In this document: piece by piece, positions 52,989 to 62,149 of the stretch
How positions within the stretch are numbered: position 1 is the stretch's first letter
Layout of the letters: every line of letters starts with the position of its first letter
Origin: NCEH01 sp043195135
GTDB lineage: Bacteria > Pseudomonadota > Alphaproteobacteria > Rhizobiales > Xanthobacteraceae
Length of the DNA: 64,000 nucleotides
Assembly: GCF_043195135.1 (NCBI RefSeq)
Contig: NZ_JBAFWP010000008.1
Direction: 5' to 3' (one strand)
Notes under the pieces: model-generated
Databases searched by the model: none
Told to the model about the DNA's origin: nothing
Seen by the model: only the letters and a program-made list of their open reading frames with translations
Program-made: the position numbers and the translations under genes

Positions 52989-54362
52989 ATGACATCCGTT
53001 GAAATCCAGGCACCGCCGCGCGCCGCCGCGCCCCGGTCCGAGGAGGCGCCGCGCCCGGTGGACGTCTCGCACCGCCGCGTGCTGGCGATCGCCTTGCCCA
53101 TGACCATCGCCCATCTCACCACGCCGCTGCTGGGCGTGGTGGACACGGCGGTGGTGGGCCGGCTCGGCGATGCCGCGCTCATGGGCGGGGTGGCGCTGGG
53201 CGCGGTGATCTTCGATTTCCTGTTCTGGGGCTTCGGGTTTTTGCGCATGGGCACGGTGGGCCTCGCCGCCCAGGCGCTGGGGCAGGGCGATGCCGTGGAG
53301 ACCCGCGCGGTCGCCGCGCGGGCGCTGGGGCTGGCGCTGGCCTGCGGGCTCGCCCTCATCCTGCTGCAATGGCCCATCGGCTTCGGCGCACGGGCGCTGG
53401 CGGGGGCGAGCCCGGCGGTGGATGCGGCGGTGGCGGCCTATTTCCATATCCGCATCTGGGCGGCGCCGTTCTCGCTCGCCAATTATGCGCTCGTCGGCTG
53501 GCTCACCGGCATCGGCCGCACCGGGCACGCGCTGGCGATCCAGGTGGGCATCAGCCTGGTGAACATGGCGGCGACGGTGATCCTGGTGCTCGGGCTCGGC
53601 TGGGGCGTCGCGGGCTCGGCGGCGGGAACGCTTCTCGCGGAAACCCTTGGTGCGCTCGCGGGACTCTTGCTCTGTGCCCGCCTGCTGAAGTTCCGCCTCG
53701 CGGTGCCGCAGGCGATCCTGTTCGACCGCGCGCGGCTGACGGCGACCTTCGTGCTGAACCGCGACATCATGATCCGCACCGCCGCGCTGCTGGCCGGCTT
53801 CAGCTTCTTCGCGGCCCAGGGCGCGCGGGCGGGCGACGTGGTGCTTGCCGCCAATGCCCTGCTGAACAACATGATTCTGCTGGCGGCCTATTTTCTCGAT
53901 GGGTTCGCCACCGCCGCCGAGCAGATTTGCGGGCAGGCGGTGGGCGCGCGCAACCGGCCCGCCTTCGGGCGCGCGGTGCGCCTCGTGCTGATGTGGGGCT
54001 TCGGCTTTGCCCTGGTGGCCTGCGCGCTCTATCTCGTGGCCGGGCCGGCGATCGTCGATCTCATGACCACCAATCCGCAAGTGCGGGGGATGGCGCGGGA
54101 ATTCCTGATCTTCGCCGCCATTCTGCCGGTCGTGGGGGTGGCGGCCTATGCGTTCGACGGCATCTATATCGGCGCGCTCTGGTCGCGCGACATGCGCAAT
54201 CTGATGCTGCTGTCGCTGGCGCTGTATCTCGGGTCGTTCTTTGTGCTGCGGCCACTCGGAAACGAAGGGCTGTGGCTCGCCTTCCTGGTGTTCCTCGGGG
54301 CGCGCGGGGGCCTCCAGGCCCTGCGCCTGCCGGCTTTGCTGAACCGCACGTTTTCCGCTTAA
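52989..54362 (+). CDS. MATE family efflux transporter (DinF type)
   Basis: 457 residues and 12 predicted helices. MATE hallmarks are LPMTIAHLTTPLLGVVDTAVVGRLG near the start and a pseudo-repeat at AANALLNNMILLAAYFLDGFATAAEQI in the middle. Drug or metabolite:Na+/H+ antiport; substrate unknown. Its 3' end overlaps the convergent DUF952 gene by four bases. Confidence 0.9.
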   Translation: MTSVEIQAPPRAAAPRSEEAPRPVDVSHRRVLAIALPMTIAHLTTPLLGVVDTAVVGRLGDAALMGGVALGAVIFDFLFWGFGFLRMGTVGLAAQALGQGDAVETRAVAARALGLALACGLALILLQWPIGFGARALAGASPAVDAAVAAYFHIRIWAAPFSLANYALVGWLTGIGRTGHALAIQVGISLVNMAATVILVLGLGWGVAGSAAGTLLAETLGALAGLLLCARLLKFRLAVPQAILFDRARLTATFVLNRDIMIRTAALLAGFSFFAAQGARAGDVVLAANALLNNMILLAAYFLDGFATAAEQICGQAVGARNRPAFGRAVRLVLMWGFGFALVACALYLVAGPAIVDLMTTNPQVRGMAREFLIFAAILPVVGVAAYAFDGIYIGALWSRDMRNLMLLSLALYLGSFFVLRPLGNEGLWLAFLVFLGARGGLQALRLPALLNRTFSA

Positions 54363-54721
54363 GGCGCGGACATCTCAACGGGGAATATATGCGCCCCGTC
54401 GGCGCCGAGCGGCAGGGGGCGGATCCAGGCGACGGCGGCGAGGGGGAGCGCGGCATAAAGGTGGGGAAACAGCGCGCCGCCGCGCGAGACCTCCCACTTC
54501 AGCGCCTCCCCGAGCGCCGCGGCCTCGACCGCGACCAGGAGCAAATTTTCCTGTCCCGCGAAGTGCTTGGCGGCGGTTTCGCGGGCCTGGGCGGCGGTGG
54601 AGAAATGGATGTAGCCGTCGGCATGGTCCACCGGGGCGCCGTCAAAACGGCCGGCGGCTTCCGCAACTGTCCACAAGGGGGTTGAACAGATCTTGAAGAT
54701 CAGGCGGTCACGTTGGATCAT
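54359..54721 (-). CDS. DUF952 family protein
   Basis: 120 residues from ATG 54721. Family signatures GYIHFSTAAQ and FPHLYAALPLAAV are present. Some DUF952 proteins look like ADP-ribosyltransferase-related domains; activity is unshown. Often near dihydroorotate dehydrogenase genes in relatives, which is not the case here. Confidence 0.85.
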   Translation of the reverse strand: MIQRDRLIFKICSTPLWTVAEAAGRFDGAPVDHADGYIHFSTAAQARETAAKHFAGQENLLLVAVEAAALGEALKWEVSRGGALFPHLYAALPLAAVAWIRPLPLGADGAHIFPVEMSAP

Positions 54722-54951
54722 GCTGCCATGTAGCGCGCGGACCGCCGGCGCGCCAGCCAAGATCTCACCCGGTTCCGTTGATGAATCGGACTTAATTCCT
54801 GGACTTTCGGGCTTTCTGAACTTATTTTCCTAGGATTCGGGCGTTTTCGGTCACAGTTTGGTTTCGAAAGTGTTCCGGCAGGTCGGGTCAGGATGACGCG
54901 GAAGGAAATACCTCCGGCCGCGTCGGATACGGATCGTTTTGCGTCCACGGG

Positions 54952-55635
54952 ATGCGCATGCTCACTCATGGTCAAGTCTGGGGCGCCCTCGACCGCCTCG
55001 CCGCGCAGCATGGCCTTTCCGCTTCGGCGCTCGCCAAGCGGGCGGGCCTGGATTCGACCGCTTTCAACCGGTCGAAACGCATTACGCCGGACGGGCGGCC
55101 GCGCTGGCCTTCCACCGAGAGCCTCGCCAAGGTGCTCGCCGCCACCGGCTCCAGCATCGATGATTTCACCGCCTTGCTCGACGGCAATGGCGAGGGCATC
55201 CACCGCCACGTCGGTCTGGCCGAGGACCCGGTGCCGCCGCCGCGCCTCGCCCGCACCATTCCGCGCATCGGCTTCGCCCAAGCTGGGAAGGGCGGCTTCT
55301 TCGACGATGCCGGCTTCCCGGTGGGCGGGGGATGGGACGAGCTGCTGTTTCCCGAGGTGGGCGACGAGCATGCCTATGCCCTGGAGATTTCCGGCGATTC
55401 CATGCAGCCGCTCTATCGCGAGGGCGACATCGTCATCGTGTCCCCCGCCGCCACGCCGCGCCGGGGCGACCGGGTGGTGGTGAAGACCCGCGACGGCGAG
55501 GTGCTCGCCAAGGAGCTGGTGCGCATGACCCCGCGCACGGTGGACCTGCGCTCGCTCAATCGCGAATATGAGGATCGCCAGATCCCCGCCGCCGACGTGC
55601 TGTGGGTCGCCCGCATCATCTGGGCGACGCAATAG
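54952..55635 (+). CDS. S24 peptidase / LexA-like helix-turn-helix repressor
   Basis: 227 residues (ATG 54952; 54958 possible). An N-terminal HTH (about 8-75, HGLSASALAKRAGLDSTAFNR) is joined to a C-terminal S24 domain with SGDSMQPLYREGD (nucleophile Ser) and VKTRDGEVLAKEL (general-base Lys), as in phage-type and stress repressors cleaved by RecA or intrinsically. No phage genes are near, so it is probably a chromosomal regulator; targets unknown. Confidence 0.85.
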   Translation: MRMLTHGQVWGALDRLAAQHGLSASALAKRAGLDSTAFNRSKRITPDGRPRWPSTESLAKVLAATGSSIDDFTALLDGNGEGIHRHVGLAEDPVPPPRLARTIPRIGFAQAGKGGFFDDAGFPVGGGWDELLFPEVGDEHAYALEISGDSMQPLYREGDIVIVSPAATPRRGDRVVVKTRDGEVLAKELVRMTPRTVDLRSLNREYEDRQIPAADVLWVARIIWATQ

Positions 55636-55650
55636 GGCGTTGGCGCCGGC

Positions 55651-57294
55651 TCACCCCTCCGCCCCCAGCAGCTTCTCCAGCGTCTCCAGCCGGTCGGCCT
55701 CGCGCGGCGGCTTGTCCCAGCGCAGGCGGGCGATGCGGGGAAAGCGCATGGCGATGCCCGAGCGGTGGCGGGTGGAGCGGGCGAGCCCCTCGAAGGCGAT
55801 CTCCAGCACCAGCCCGGCGTCCGGCTCGTGCAGCACCTCGCGCACCGGGCCGAAGCGGTTGACGGTCGCTTCCCGCACGAATTTGTCGATCGCCAGCAAT
55901 TCCTCGTCGGTGAAGCCGAAATAGGCCTTGCCCACGGGCACCAGGGTTTCGCCGCCCTCGCCCTGCGTCCACACGCCGAACGTGTAGTCGGAATAATAGG
56001 ACGAGCGCTTGCCGTGGCCGCGCTGGGCATACATGAGCACCGCATCCACCGTGTGGGGGTCGCGCTTCCACTTCCACCAGGGGCCCTTCGGCCGGCCGGG
56101 CAGATAGAGGCTGTCGGCGCGCTTCAGCATCACCCCTTCCACCGCCTCCGCATCCACCCCCGCGCCGGCGGAGGCGGGATCGGCGCGGGCGGCGGCGAGC
56201 TGCTCCCAGCTCGCGAACGGCACCAGGGGAGAGAGGTCGAGCCGGGACGCGGCGGTGCGCGCGATCAGGGCGGAGAGCCGCGCCCGCCGCTCGGCGAACG
56301 GGCGCTCGCGCAGGTCCTCGCCCGCTTCCACCAGCAGGTCGTAGGCGCGCAGATGGGCGGGATAGTCGCGCAGCATCTTCGCGGTGACGGTTTTGCGGTT
56401 CAGCCGCTGCTGGAGCACGTTGAAGGATTGCACCCGCCCGTCCCGCACCACCAGCAGCTCGCCATCTATCGCCCCCACGAAATCGAGCGCCTCCACGAGG
56501 TCGGGGAAGGCGGGCGAGATGTCCTCGCCGGTGCGGGAATAGAGGCGCACGATCCTTTCGCCCTCGGGCGAGCGGCCGGCCACCGCCTGGATGCGGATGC
56601 CGTCCCATTTCCATTCGGCGGTGAAGGCGGCGGGATCGAGGGTGAGGAAATCGCCCTCTTCGATGGCGTGGGAGAGCATCACCGGGCGGAACGGCGCGGG
56701 ATCGAGGTTTTCCGGGCGCGGCGCGCGGCCTTCCACCCAGGCGAACAGGTCGAGATAGGGCGGGGCGAGGCCCGGCCACACCAGTTCCACCTCGTCCGGC
56801 GCGATGCCGCCGAGCGAGGCCACGGCGGTCTTGGCGAGGCGCGCCGAGGCGCCCACCCGCAGCGCGCCGGTGATCAGCTTCAGCAGCGCCCAGCGGCCGG
56901 TGTCGTCGAGCCCGTCCAGCCAGTCGGCGAGCTGGCCCGGCAAAGCGCGCTTCGGCAGTGTTTCCAGGCCATGGACGATCTCGGACAGAAGCGGCGCATG
57001 GTCCGGCGGCGCCGCGCCTTCCGGCAGCGGCCACATGAGGGCGACGGTTTCCGAGAGGTCGCCCACATAATCATAGGACATGGCGAACAGAACCGGGTCC
57101 GCCCGCTCCTGGATCAGCGCGCGCACGAGGCCCGGCTTGGCATTGGCGAAGGACAGCGCGCCGGTGAGCGCGGCGAGCGCGATGCCGCGCTCCGGGTCCG
57201 GGGTGGTGGCGAAATAATCCGCCATCAGGCGGATCTTGGCGTTGCGCCCGCTTTCGTAGGACAGGCGATCGAGCAAGGCGGCGAAGCGGTTCAT
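55651..57294 (-). CDS. ATP-dependent DNA ligase (exonuclease-associated type)
   Basis: 547 residues. The nucleotidyl lysine is in EWKWDGIRIQ (motif I, about residue 213), followed by DGELLV and the OB-fold with WWKWKRDP. An N-terminal helical domain precedes the core, as in the bacterial group that is encoded with a metallo-beta-lactamase exonuclease, an Lhr-type helicase and a phosphoesterase. Likely acts in a repair pathway. Start ATGA-overlaps the exonuclease stop; the helicase and phosphoesterase genes are absent from the window. Confidence 0.9.
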   Translation of the reverse strand: MNRFAALLDRLSYESGRNAKIRLMADYFATTPDPERGIALAALTGALSFANAKPGLVRALIQERADPVLFAMSYDYVGDLSETVALMWPLPEGAAPPDHAPLLSEIVHGLETLPKRALPGQLADWLDGLDDTGRWALLKLITGALRVGASARLAKTAVASLGGIAPDEVELVWPGLAPPYLDLFAWVEGRAPRPENLDPAPFRPVMLSHAIEEGDFLTLDPAAFTAEWKWDGIRIQAVAGRSPEGERIVRLYSRTGEDISPAFPDLVEALDFVGAIDGELLVVRDGRVQSFNVLQQRLNRKTVTAKMLRDYPAHLRAYDLLVEAGEDLRERPFAERRARLSALIARTAASRLDLSPLVPFASWEQLAAARADPASAGAGVDAEAVEGVMLKRADSLYLPGRPKGPWWKWKRDPHTVDAVLMYAQRGHGKRSSYYSDYTFGVWTQGEGGETLVPVGKAYFGFTDEELLAIDKFVREATVNRFGPVREVLHEPDAGLVLEIAFEGLARSTRHRSGIAMRFPRIARLRWDKPPREADRLETLEKLLGAEG

Positions 57295-58334
57295 TCTCCC
57301 GCCTCCGGCGCGGGCGCCGCTGGGGCAGCCTCGTTCTCCTCCTCGCCATAGCCCACCATGTGGAGCGGGCGGGCGCGCAATTGCCGGGTCATGGCCCAAT
57401 GCACCAGCGCGTCCTCGGCGCCGTGGGTCACCCACACTTCCTCGCAGCCGGTGGCGGAGATGGCGGCGGTCAGCCCGTCCCAGTCCGCATGGTCGGAAAT
57501 CACCAGCGGCAATTCGATGCCGCGCTGGCGGGCGCGGGCGCGGACCCGCATCCAGCCGGAGGCAAAGGCGGTGACCGGATCGGGAAAATTGCGCGACCAG
57601 ATGTCGGTGATGGCGGTGGGCGGGGCGATCACCACCGCGCCGGCGAAATCGGCCTTCCTGGTCCCCTTCGCCAGCCGGATGTCGCCGAGCGGAATGCCGC
57701 GCGCCTGGTAATAGGCGGTGATCTTCTCCAGCGCGCCGTGGATGTAGATCGGGGCCGAATGCCCCGCCGCGCGCAGCAGCGCCATGACGCGCTGCGCCTT
57801 GCCCAGCGAATAGGCGCCGACGATGTGCGCCCGCTCGGGAAACACATGCAGCGAATTCATCAGCTTGGCGGTCTCGGCTTCGGCATCGGGATGGCGAAAC
57901 ACCGGAAGGCCGAAGGTCGCCTCCGAAATGAACACATGGCAGCGCACGGGCTCGAAGGTCGCGCAGGTGGGGTCGCGCGCATCCTTGTAATCGCCCGAGG
58001 CGACGATGGTGCAGCCGCGCCAGGAGAGCGCGAACTGGGCCGAGCCCAGCACATGACCCGCGGGGTGGGCGGTGACGGTGACGCCGCCGATCTCCACGCT
58101 CTCCCCATAGGCGATGGCCTGGGTCGCGCCGGCGAAATTCGCGCCGTAGCGGATCGCCATCAGGTCCAGCGTCTCGCGGGTGGCGAGCACATGGCCGTGG
58201 CCCGCGCGGGCGTGATCGCTATGCCCGTGGGTGATGAGCGCGCGCGGCACGGCGCGCGTCGGATCGATGAAGAAATCCCCCTTGGGACAATAAAGTCCAC
58301 CCGGGGCGGGGTGCAGAAGTTCGTCCGGACGCAT
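57291..58334 (-). CDS. Ligase-associated DNA exonuclease (metallo-beta-lactamase fold)
   Basis: 347 residues. The metal-binding HXHXDH is in LITHGHSDHARAGH, then GHVLGSAQF and a beta-CASP region (AYSLGKAQRVMALL). This is the SNM1/Artemis-like exonuclease paired with the DNA ligase downstream. Coupled to it by a four-base ATGA overlap, so the two act in one pathway. Likely processes DNA ends for ligation. Confidence 0.9.
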   Translation of the reverse strand: MRPDELLHPAPGGLYCPKGDFFIDPTRAVPRALITHGHSDHARAGHGHVLATRETLDLMAIRYGANFAGATQAIAYGESVEIGGVTVTAHPAGHVLGSAQFALSWRGCTIVASGDYKDARDPTCATFEPVRCHVFISEATFGLPVFRHPDAEAETAKLMNSLHVFPERAHIVGAYSLGKAQRVMALLRAAGHSAPIYIHGALEKITAYYQARGIPLGDIRLAKGTRKADFAGAVVIAPPTAITDIWSRNFPDPVTAFASGWMRVRARARQRGIELPLVISDHADWDGLTAAISATGCEEVWVTHGAEDALVHWAMTRQLRARPLHMVGYGEEENEAAPAAPAPEAGE

Positions 58335-58424
58335 GGTTGTGCGTTATATGGGGCCGAACGGCGCAGGCGCGAGGGTTTGGCGCTGGGTTTCCGGCACATC
58401 GCTTTCAGGGGAGCGGGTTTCAAG

Positions 58425-59354
58425 GTGTCCATCGTTCCGATTCCCACCTCCGGCGATCCCGTGCTGCACCGCCGGCTCGATTGGGCGCGCGCCTATCTCG
58501 ACGACGGGGAGGCGCAGGTGGCGGGCGACATGCTGGCGGATCTCGTCGCCGAGGCGCCGCACTTTCTCGCCGCCTGGTTCCTGCTGGGCGAGGCGCGCGC
58601 GGCGGGCGGGGATGTGGCGGGCGCCATCGTCGCCTATGAGGCGGCGCTGGCGCGCGACGGGGCGGACGTGCTCGGCGCCGGCCTGCGGCTGGCGCGGCTC
58701 GGCGCGCGCGGGGCGCAGGGCGCCATGTCGCCGGCCTTCGTGCGCACCCTGTTCGACCAATATGCCGCGCGTTTCGATACCGCCCTGCGCGAGGGCCTCG
58801 CCTATCGCGGGCCGGAGGTGCTGGATGCCGCGTTGCGCAGCGCCTGCGCGGCCGCCGGCGTGCCGCCAAGGTTTGGCCGGGCGCTGGATCTCGGCTGCGG
58901 CACCGGGCTCGCCGCGCCGCTGTTCGCCCCCATGGCCGAGGCGCTGCTGGGCGTGGATCTCTCCCCCGCCATGATCGAGAAGGCGCGCACTCTCGGCCTG
59001 TATGCGGCCCTTGAGGCGGGCGAGATGGTGACTTTCCTCCAGGACCAGCCGCCGGGCGCGGCGGACCTCGTGCTGGCGGCGGACGCGCTGTGCTATCTCG
59101 CCGATCTCGATGGCGTGTTCCGTGCGGCGGCACGCGCGCTCGCCCCCTCCGGCTGGCTCGCCTTTACCCTCGAGACCCACGACGGGGCGGGGATGCTGCT
59201 GCGCGAGACCCTGCGCTATGCCCATGCGCCGGCCTATGTGGCCGAGCGGCTCGCGGCGGCGGGCTTTACGACGCACCTGCTGGAACCGGTTTCCACCCGT
59301 ACCGAGAAGGGCGCTCCGGTGCCCGGGCTGGTGGGCGTGGCGCGGCTGGGCTGA
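58425..59354 (+). CDS. SAM-dependent methyltransferase with TPR-like N-terminus
   Basis: 309 residues from GTG 58425, which has GGGGAGCGGG upstream. The first 100 residues are helical repeats (PHFLAAWFLLGEARAAGGDVAGA). The methyltransferase domain has motif I LDLGCGTGLAAPL and LLGVDLSPAMIEKAR. This tetratricopeptide-plus-methyltransferase layout is found in alphaproteobacterial enzymes with unknown substrate. The gene is divergent from the exonuclease. Confidence 0.82.
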   Translation: MSIVPIPTSGDPVLHRRLDWARAYLDDGEAQVAGDMLADLVAEAPHFLAAWFLLGEARAAGGDVAGAIVAYEAALARDGADVLGAGLRLARLGARGAQGAMSPAFVRTLFDQYAARFDTALREGLAYRGPEVLDAALRSACAAAGVPPRFGRALDLGCGTGLAAPLFAPMAEALLGVDLSPAMIEKARTLGLYAALEAGEMVTFLQDQPPGAADLVLAADALCYLADLDGVFRAAARALAPSGWLAFTLETHDGAGMLLRETLRYAHAPAYVAERLAAAGFTTHLLEPVSTRTEKGAPVPGLVGVARLG

Positions 59355-59397
59355 GCCGCGTCCCCCTCACCGCGCGCGCGTCCCCTCACTGTGCGCG

Positions 59398-59543
59398 TCC
59401 CCCTCACCCTAACCCTCTCCCCCGTGGGGAGAGGGGATTCTGTGGGGCGGATTGGCGGAAGTTTGCTCTTCCCAACCACACCGGTTCCACCCGTGCCGGG
59501 CATGCCCCCTCTCCCCGGTGGGGAGAGGGTTGGGGTGAGGGGG
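59398..59543. repeat. Inverted repeat pair, CCCTCACCC-type family
   Basis: Left element 59398-59437 and right element 59503-59543 are reverse complements over about 24 bp (CCCCCTCACCCTAACCCTCTCC and its complement). It differs from the CGCAAGCG-containing family and resembles a widely spread bacterial intergenic repeat. Confidence 0.75.
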
Positions 59544-59593
59544 ATGGCAGGGAGGGTGTTCGGATAAGGGGCCGCCGGGCCGGGAAACCAACC

Positions 59594-60100
59594 TCAGTCC
59601 AGCGCCAGCTCGAACGGCTCGCCGGCCATGCAGTCGCGGCCCCGCCCGATGGCGGAAACCGCCCGGATCATGCGGCCGTTGCGGTTGAGCGCGGCATCCC
59701 CCAGCGACACGATCTTGGCATTGGGCGTGGCGGTGGGGGAGGCGGCGCGCAGGCGCACCGCCAGTTCGAATTCGTCGCGATGGGGCAGCAGCGCGCACAG
59801 CGTCACATAGGCCGCGGCGGTGGAGCGCGAGACCCCCGCATAGCAATGGATCACCAGCGGCGTGGTGCGCGGCCAGGCGCGCACGAAATCCAGCAGGTCG
59901 CGCATATGCGCCTCGCCCGGCGTCACCATGCCTTCCACTTCGCTGACGATGTCGTTGATGGAGAGGAACAGATGGTTCGCGGCGTCCACATTGTTCGGGC
60001 GCGTCAAAAGGGTCTCGCGGCCCACCAGCGTGATGACGTGGCGCGCGCCGGTCGCCTCCACCGTCTCGTGCAGCTTTGCGAGAGAGCAGACATGGATCAT
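59594..60100 (-). CDS. Tyrosine phosphatase family protein (dual-specificity-like)
   Basis: 168 residues. The CX5R active site is HCYAGVSRS (Cys86, Arg92), with the general acid region in SINDIVSEVEG. It removes phosphate from protein or small-molecule targets; substrate unknown. The start overlaps the stop of the HD hydrolase gene by four bases, so the two are translationally coupled. Confidence 0.85.
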   Translation of the reverse strand: MIHVCSLAKLHETVEATGARHVITLVGRETLLTRPNNVDAANHLFLSINDIVSEVEGMVTPGEAHMRDLLDFVRAWPRTTPLVIHCYAGVSRSTAAAYVTLCALLPHRDEFELAVRLRAASPTATPNAKIVSLGDAALNRNGRMIRAVSAIGRGRDCMAGEPFELALD

Positions 60101-60735
60101 GGCGTTAGCTCCGCGAACCGGGCGAGGAACCGCTCTTTGGCGGTTTCAGCCGGCCAAGGGGTCAGATAATCCTTCTCCGCCTCCACGTCGAGGCGGATCG
60201 GGCGGCCGAAGAAGGCGCGCGCCTCCTGCGGCGCGAAGCCGGCAAGATGGGTCGCCTCCAGAAAAGCGGAGGCACGGTCGGCGGTCTTGACGATCCGCGT
60301 CAGGGCCTGCGGCCAGTCAACGGGCAGGCCGAAGCGCAGGCTGATGGCCGCCAGCAGGCGCGCTTCCACCGCCTTGTAATCCCCGCCGATCATGGCCTTG
60401 AAGGGCGAGATCATGTCGCCGATCACATATTCCGGCGCATCGTGCAGCAGCACCGCGCGCCGCCAGCGCACATCGATGTCGCCGACCGCGCGGCGGGCGA
60501 GCTTCTCGGTGAGCAGGGAATGCTGGGCGACGGAAAAGATGTTCGCGCCGCGCGTCTGCCCGTTCCAGCGCGCCACGCGGGCGAGGCCGTGGGCGATGTC
60601 CTCGATCTCGATGTCGAGGGGCGAGGGGTTCAGCAGGTCCAGCCGCCGGCCGGACAGCATGCGCTGCCACGCGCGCGGCGTGGGTTTCGCCTTGGGTGGG
60701 GGGCCGGCTGCGGGTCCGGTGGAAATCGCCGCCAT
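60097..60735 (-). CDS. HD-domain phosphohydrolase (YfbR-like 5'-nucleotidase)
   Basis: 212 residues from ATG 60735. The HD motif is in RAVLLHDAPEYVIGDM with an upstream His in NIFSVAQHSLLTEK and a late Asp in TADRASAFLEA. It hydrolyses nucleotides or dNMPs; pool-cleaning role inferred from the family. Coupled to the downstream phosphatase. Confidence 0.85.
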   Translation of the reverse strand: MAAISTGPAAGPPPKAKPTPRAWQRMLSGRRLDLLNPSPLDIEIEDIAHGLARVARWNGQTRGANIFSVAQHSLLTEKLARRAVGDIDVRWRRAVLLHDAPEYVIGDMISPFKAMIGGDYKAVEARLLAAISLRFGLPVDWPQALTRIVKTADRASAFLEATHLAGFAPQEARAFFGRPIRLDVEAEKDYLTPWPAETAKERFLARFAELTP

Positions 60736-60808
60736 GACGAATCGCGTGCTCCTTTGAATCCAAGAAGGTAAGCTTCCGCCATCGTGGAACAACCCGTTGG
60801 TTTCCCTC

Positions 60809-61282
60809 ATGGCCGATGCCGTCCGCCCGACCCTCGCCGCCAGCGCCGCCGTGTTTCGCGGTCCCCTGGTCCTGCTCGCCCAGCGCGGCTATGCCCCCGG
60901 CAAGGGCCTGTGGAGCCTGCCCGGAGGCCGCGTCGAGCCGGGCGAGACCCTGGCGCAGGCGGCGGCGCGCGAGGTGATGGAGGAAGTGGCGGTGGAGGCC
61001 GAGATCGTCGGCCTCGCGGCGGCGCTCGATTTCATCTCGCGCGCCGAGGACGGCACGCTGAAGAGCCATTTCGTGGTGGCCGCCCATGCCGCGCTCTGGC
61101 GCGCCGGGGAGCCGGTGCTGAGCGACGAGGCGGTGGCCGTGGGCTGGTTCCATCCCGACGAGGTGGCGGGCCTTGCCACCACCCACGGCCTTGCCGACGT
61201 GGTGCGGCGCGCGGCGCGGCTGCTGGCTGCCGAACCCGCGCCCGACAACGGGTCGCAGGCCCTGGCGGACGCGGCCTCGTGA
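60809..61282 (+). CDS. Nudix hydrolase
   Basis: 157 residues from ATG 60809. The Nudix box is G40-RVEPGETLAQAAAREVMEE-VAV: Glu46, Arg54-Glu55, Glu58-Glu59 are present but the usual final Gly of the EEXG is Ala61. Family members hydrolyse nucleoside diphosphates linked to another moiety, often as house-cleaning enzymes. Divergent from the HD hydrolase, across a 73-bp gap. Confidence 0.85.
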   Translation: MADAVRPTLAASAAVFRGPLVLLAQRGYAPGKGLWSLPGGRVEPGETLAQAAAREVMEEVAVEAEIVGLAAALDFISRAEDGTLKSHFVVAAHAALWRAGEPVLSDEAVAVGWFHPDEVAGLATTHGLADVVRRAARLLAAEPAPDNGSQALADAAS

Positions 61283-61329
61283 GCGCGGCCATCTTGACCG
61301 CGCGGGCGCCGCGCGGCACGAGTGGCGCC

Positions 61330-61749
61330 ATGCGGCCCTTTTCCCTCTCGCCTTTTTCCTTGCCCCGCTTCCTCATCGCCCTGCCGCTGGCCGTCGTGCT
61401 CGCACTTTCGGGCGGACCCGCGCGGGCGGCGGACGGCTCGACCCCGCCTTATGAGAGCGACATGCTCAAGCTCGCGGAGCTTCTGGGCGGGCTGCATTAT
61501 CTGCGCCCCCTGTGCGGCATGACGGCGGAAAGCCAGAGCTGGCGCATGCAGATGCAGGATCTGCTGGAGGCCGAGCAGCCCTCGGACGAGCGCAAGGCCA
61601 AGCTGATCGCGGCCTTCAACCAGGGCTATTCCAGCTATGCCCAGGTCTATCGCGCCTGCACCCCGGCGGCTGCGACGGCGGTGCAGCGCCAATTGGCCGA
61701 AGGGGCCAAGCTCGCCCACGAGATCGCGGTTCGCTTCGGCGGAAATTGA
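61330..61749 (+). CDS. TIGR02301 family exported protein
   Basis: 139 residues. A signal peptide (cleavage near ARAADG, residue 34) is followed by a helical domain with LLGGLHYLRPLCGMTAESQSWRMQMQDLLEAE and FNQGYSSYAQVYRAC, with two Cys likely disulfide-bonded. A conserved alphaproteobacterial family of unknown function. Start at ATG 61330, 47 bp after the Nudix stop. Confidence 0.85.
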   Translation: MRPFSLSPFSLPRFLIALPLAVVLALSGGPARAADGSTPPYESDMLKLAELLGGLHYLRPLCGMTAESQSWRMQMQDLLEAEQPSDERKAKLIAAFNQGYSSYAQVYRACTPAAATAVQRQLAEGAKLAHEIAVRFGGN

Positions 61750-61875
61750 CCGGGGGACAGGCTCCCCGCGGCGGTGCGGCGGTTAACCTTTCGTTTAGAA
61801 GTTCCGCGACGGCGCCCCGGAACGTGGTAGGTATTTGTGCCGCCCCGGCCATGGGGCGCGGCGCGGAGGCCTCTC

Positions 61876-62139
61876 TTGTCCAGCACGACCCTTCCTCATC
61901 AGGACATCGCCGAACTGGGCTCGGACGAGCGCCACGTCGCCTTCAGCTATCTGGACGATGCCTGGACCGAGGCCCTGCGCGACGGGCTGGATGAGGATTG
62001 CCTGGTGCAGGCGGCCCTGTTCACCGCCCTGCGCACGCTGGTGGCGGTCTATGGCGAGGAAGCCTGCGCCACCTATGTGGAGGGACTTGCCGGCCGCATC
62101 CGCCAGGGCGAATACACCATCATCGGCCAGCGCCAGTAG
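61876..62139 (+). CDS. Small conserved-type hypothetical protein (TTG start)
   Basis: 87 residues from TTG 61876, which has GGAGG six bases upstream; the in-frame ATG at 61837 lacks a site. The protein is acidic and helical (YLDDAWTEALRDGLDEDCLVQAALFTALRTLV), with no signal. No family recognised. A repeat array begins 11 bp after its stop. Confidence 0.65.
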   Translation: MSSTTLPHQDIAELGSDERHVAFSYLDDAWTEALRDGLDEDCLVQAALFTALRTLVAVYGEEACATYVEGLAGRIRQGEYTIIGQRQ

Positions 62140-62149
62140 GCGGGCAGCG

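Noticed and set aside
54952..55635. Prophage or mobile element around the S24 repressor
   Set aside because: Neighbours are house-keeping genes on both sides; no integrase, structural genes or attachment-site repeats seen.
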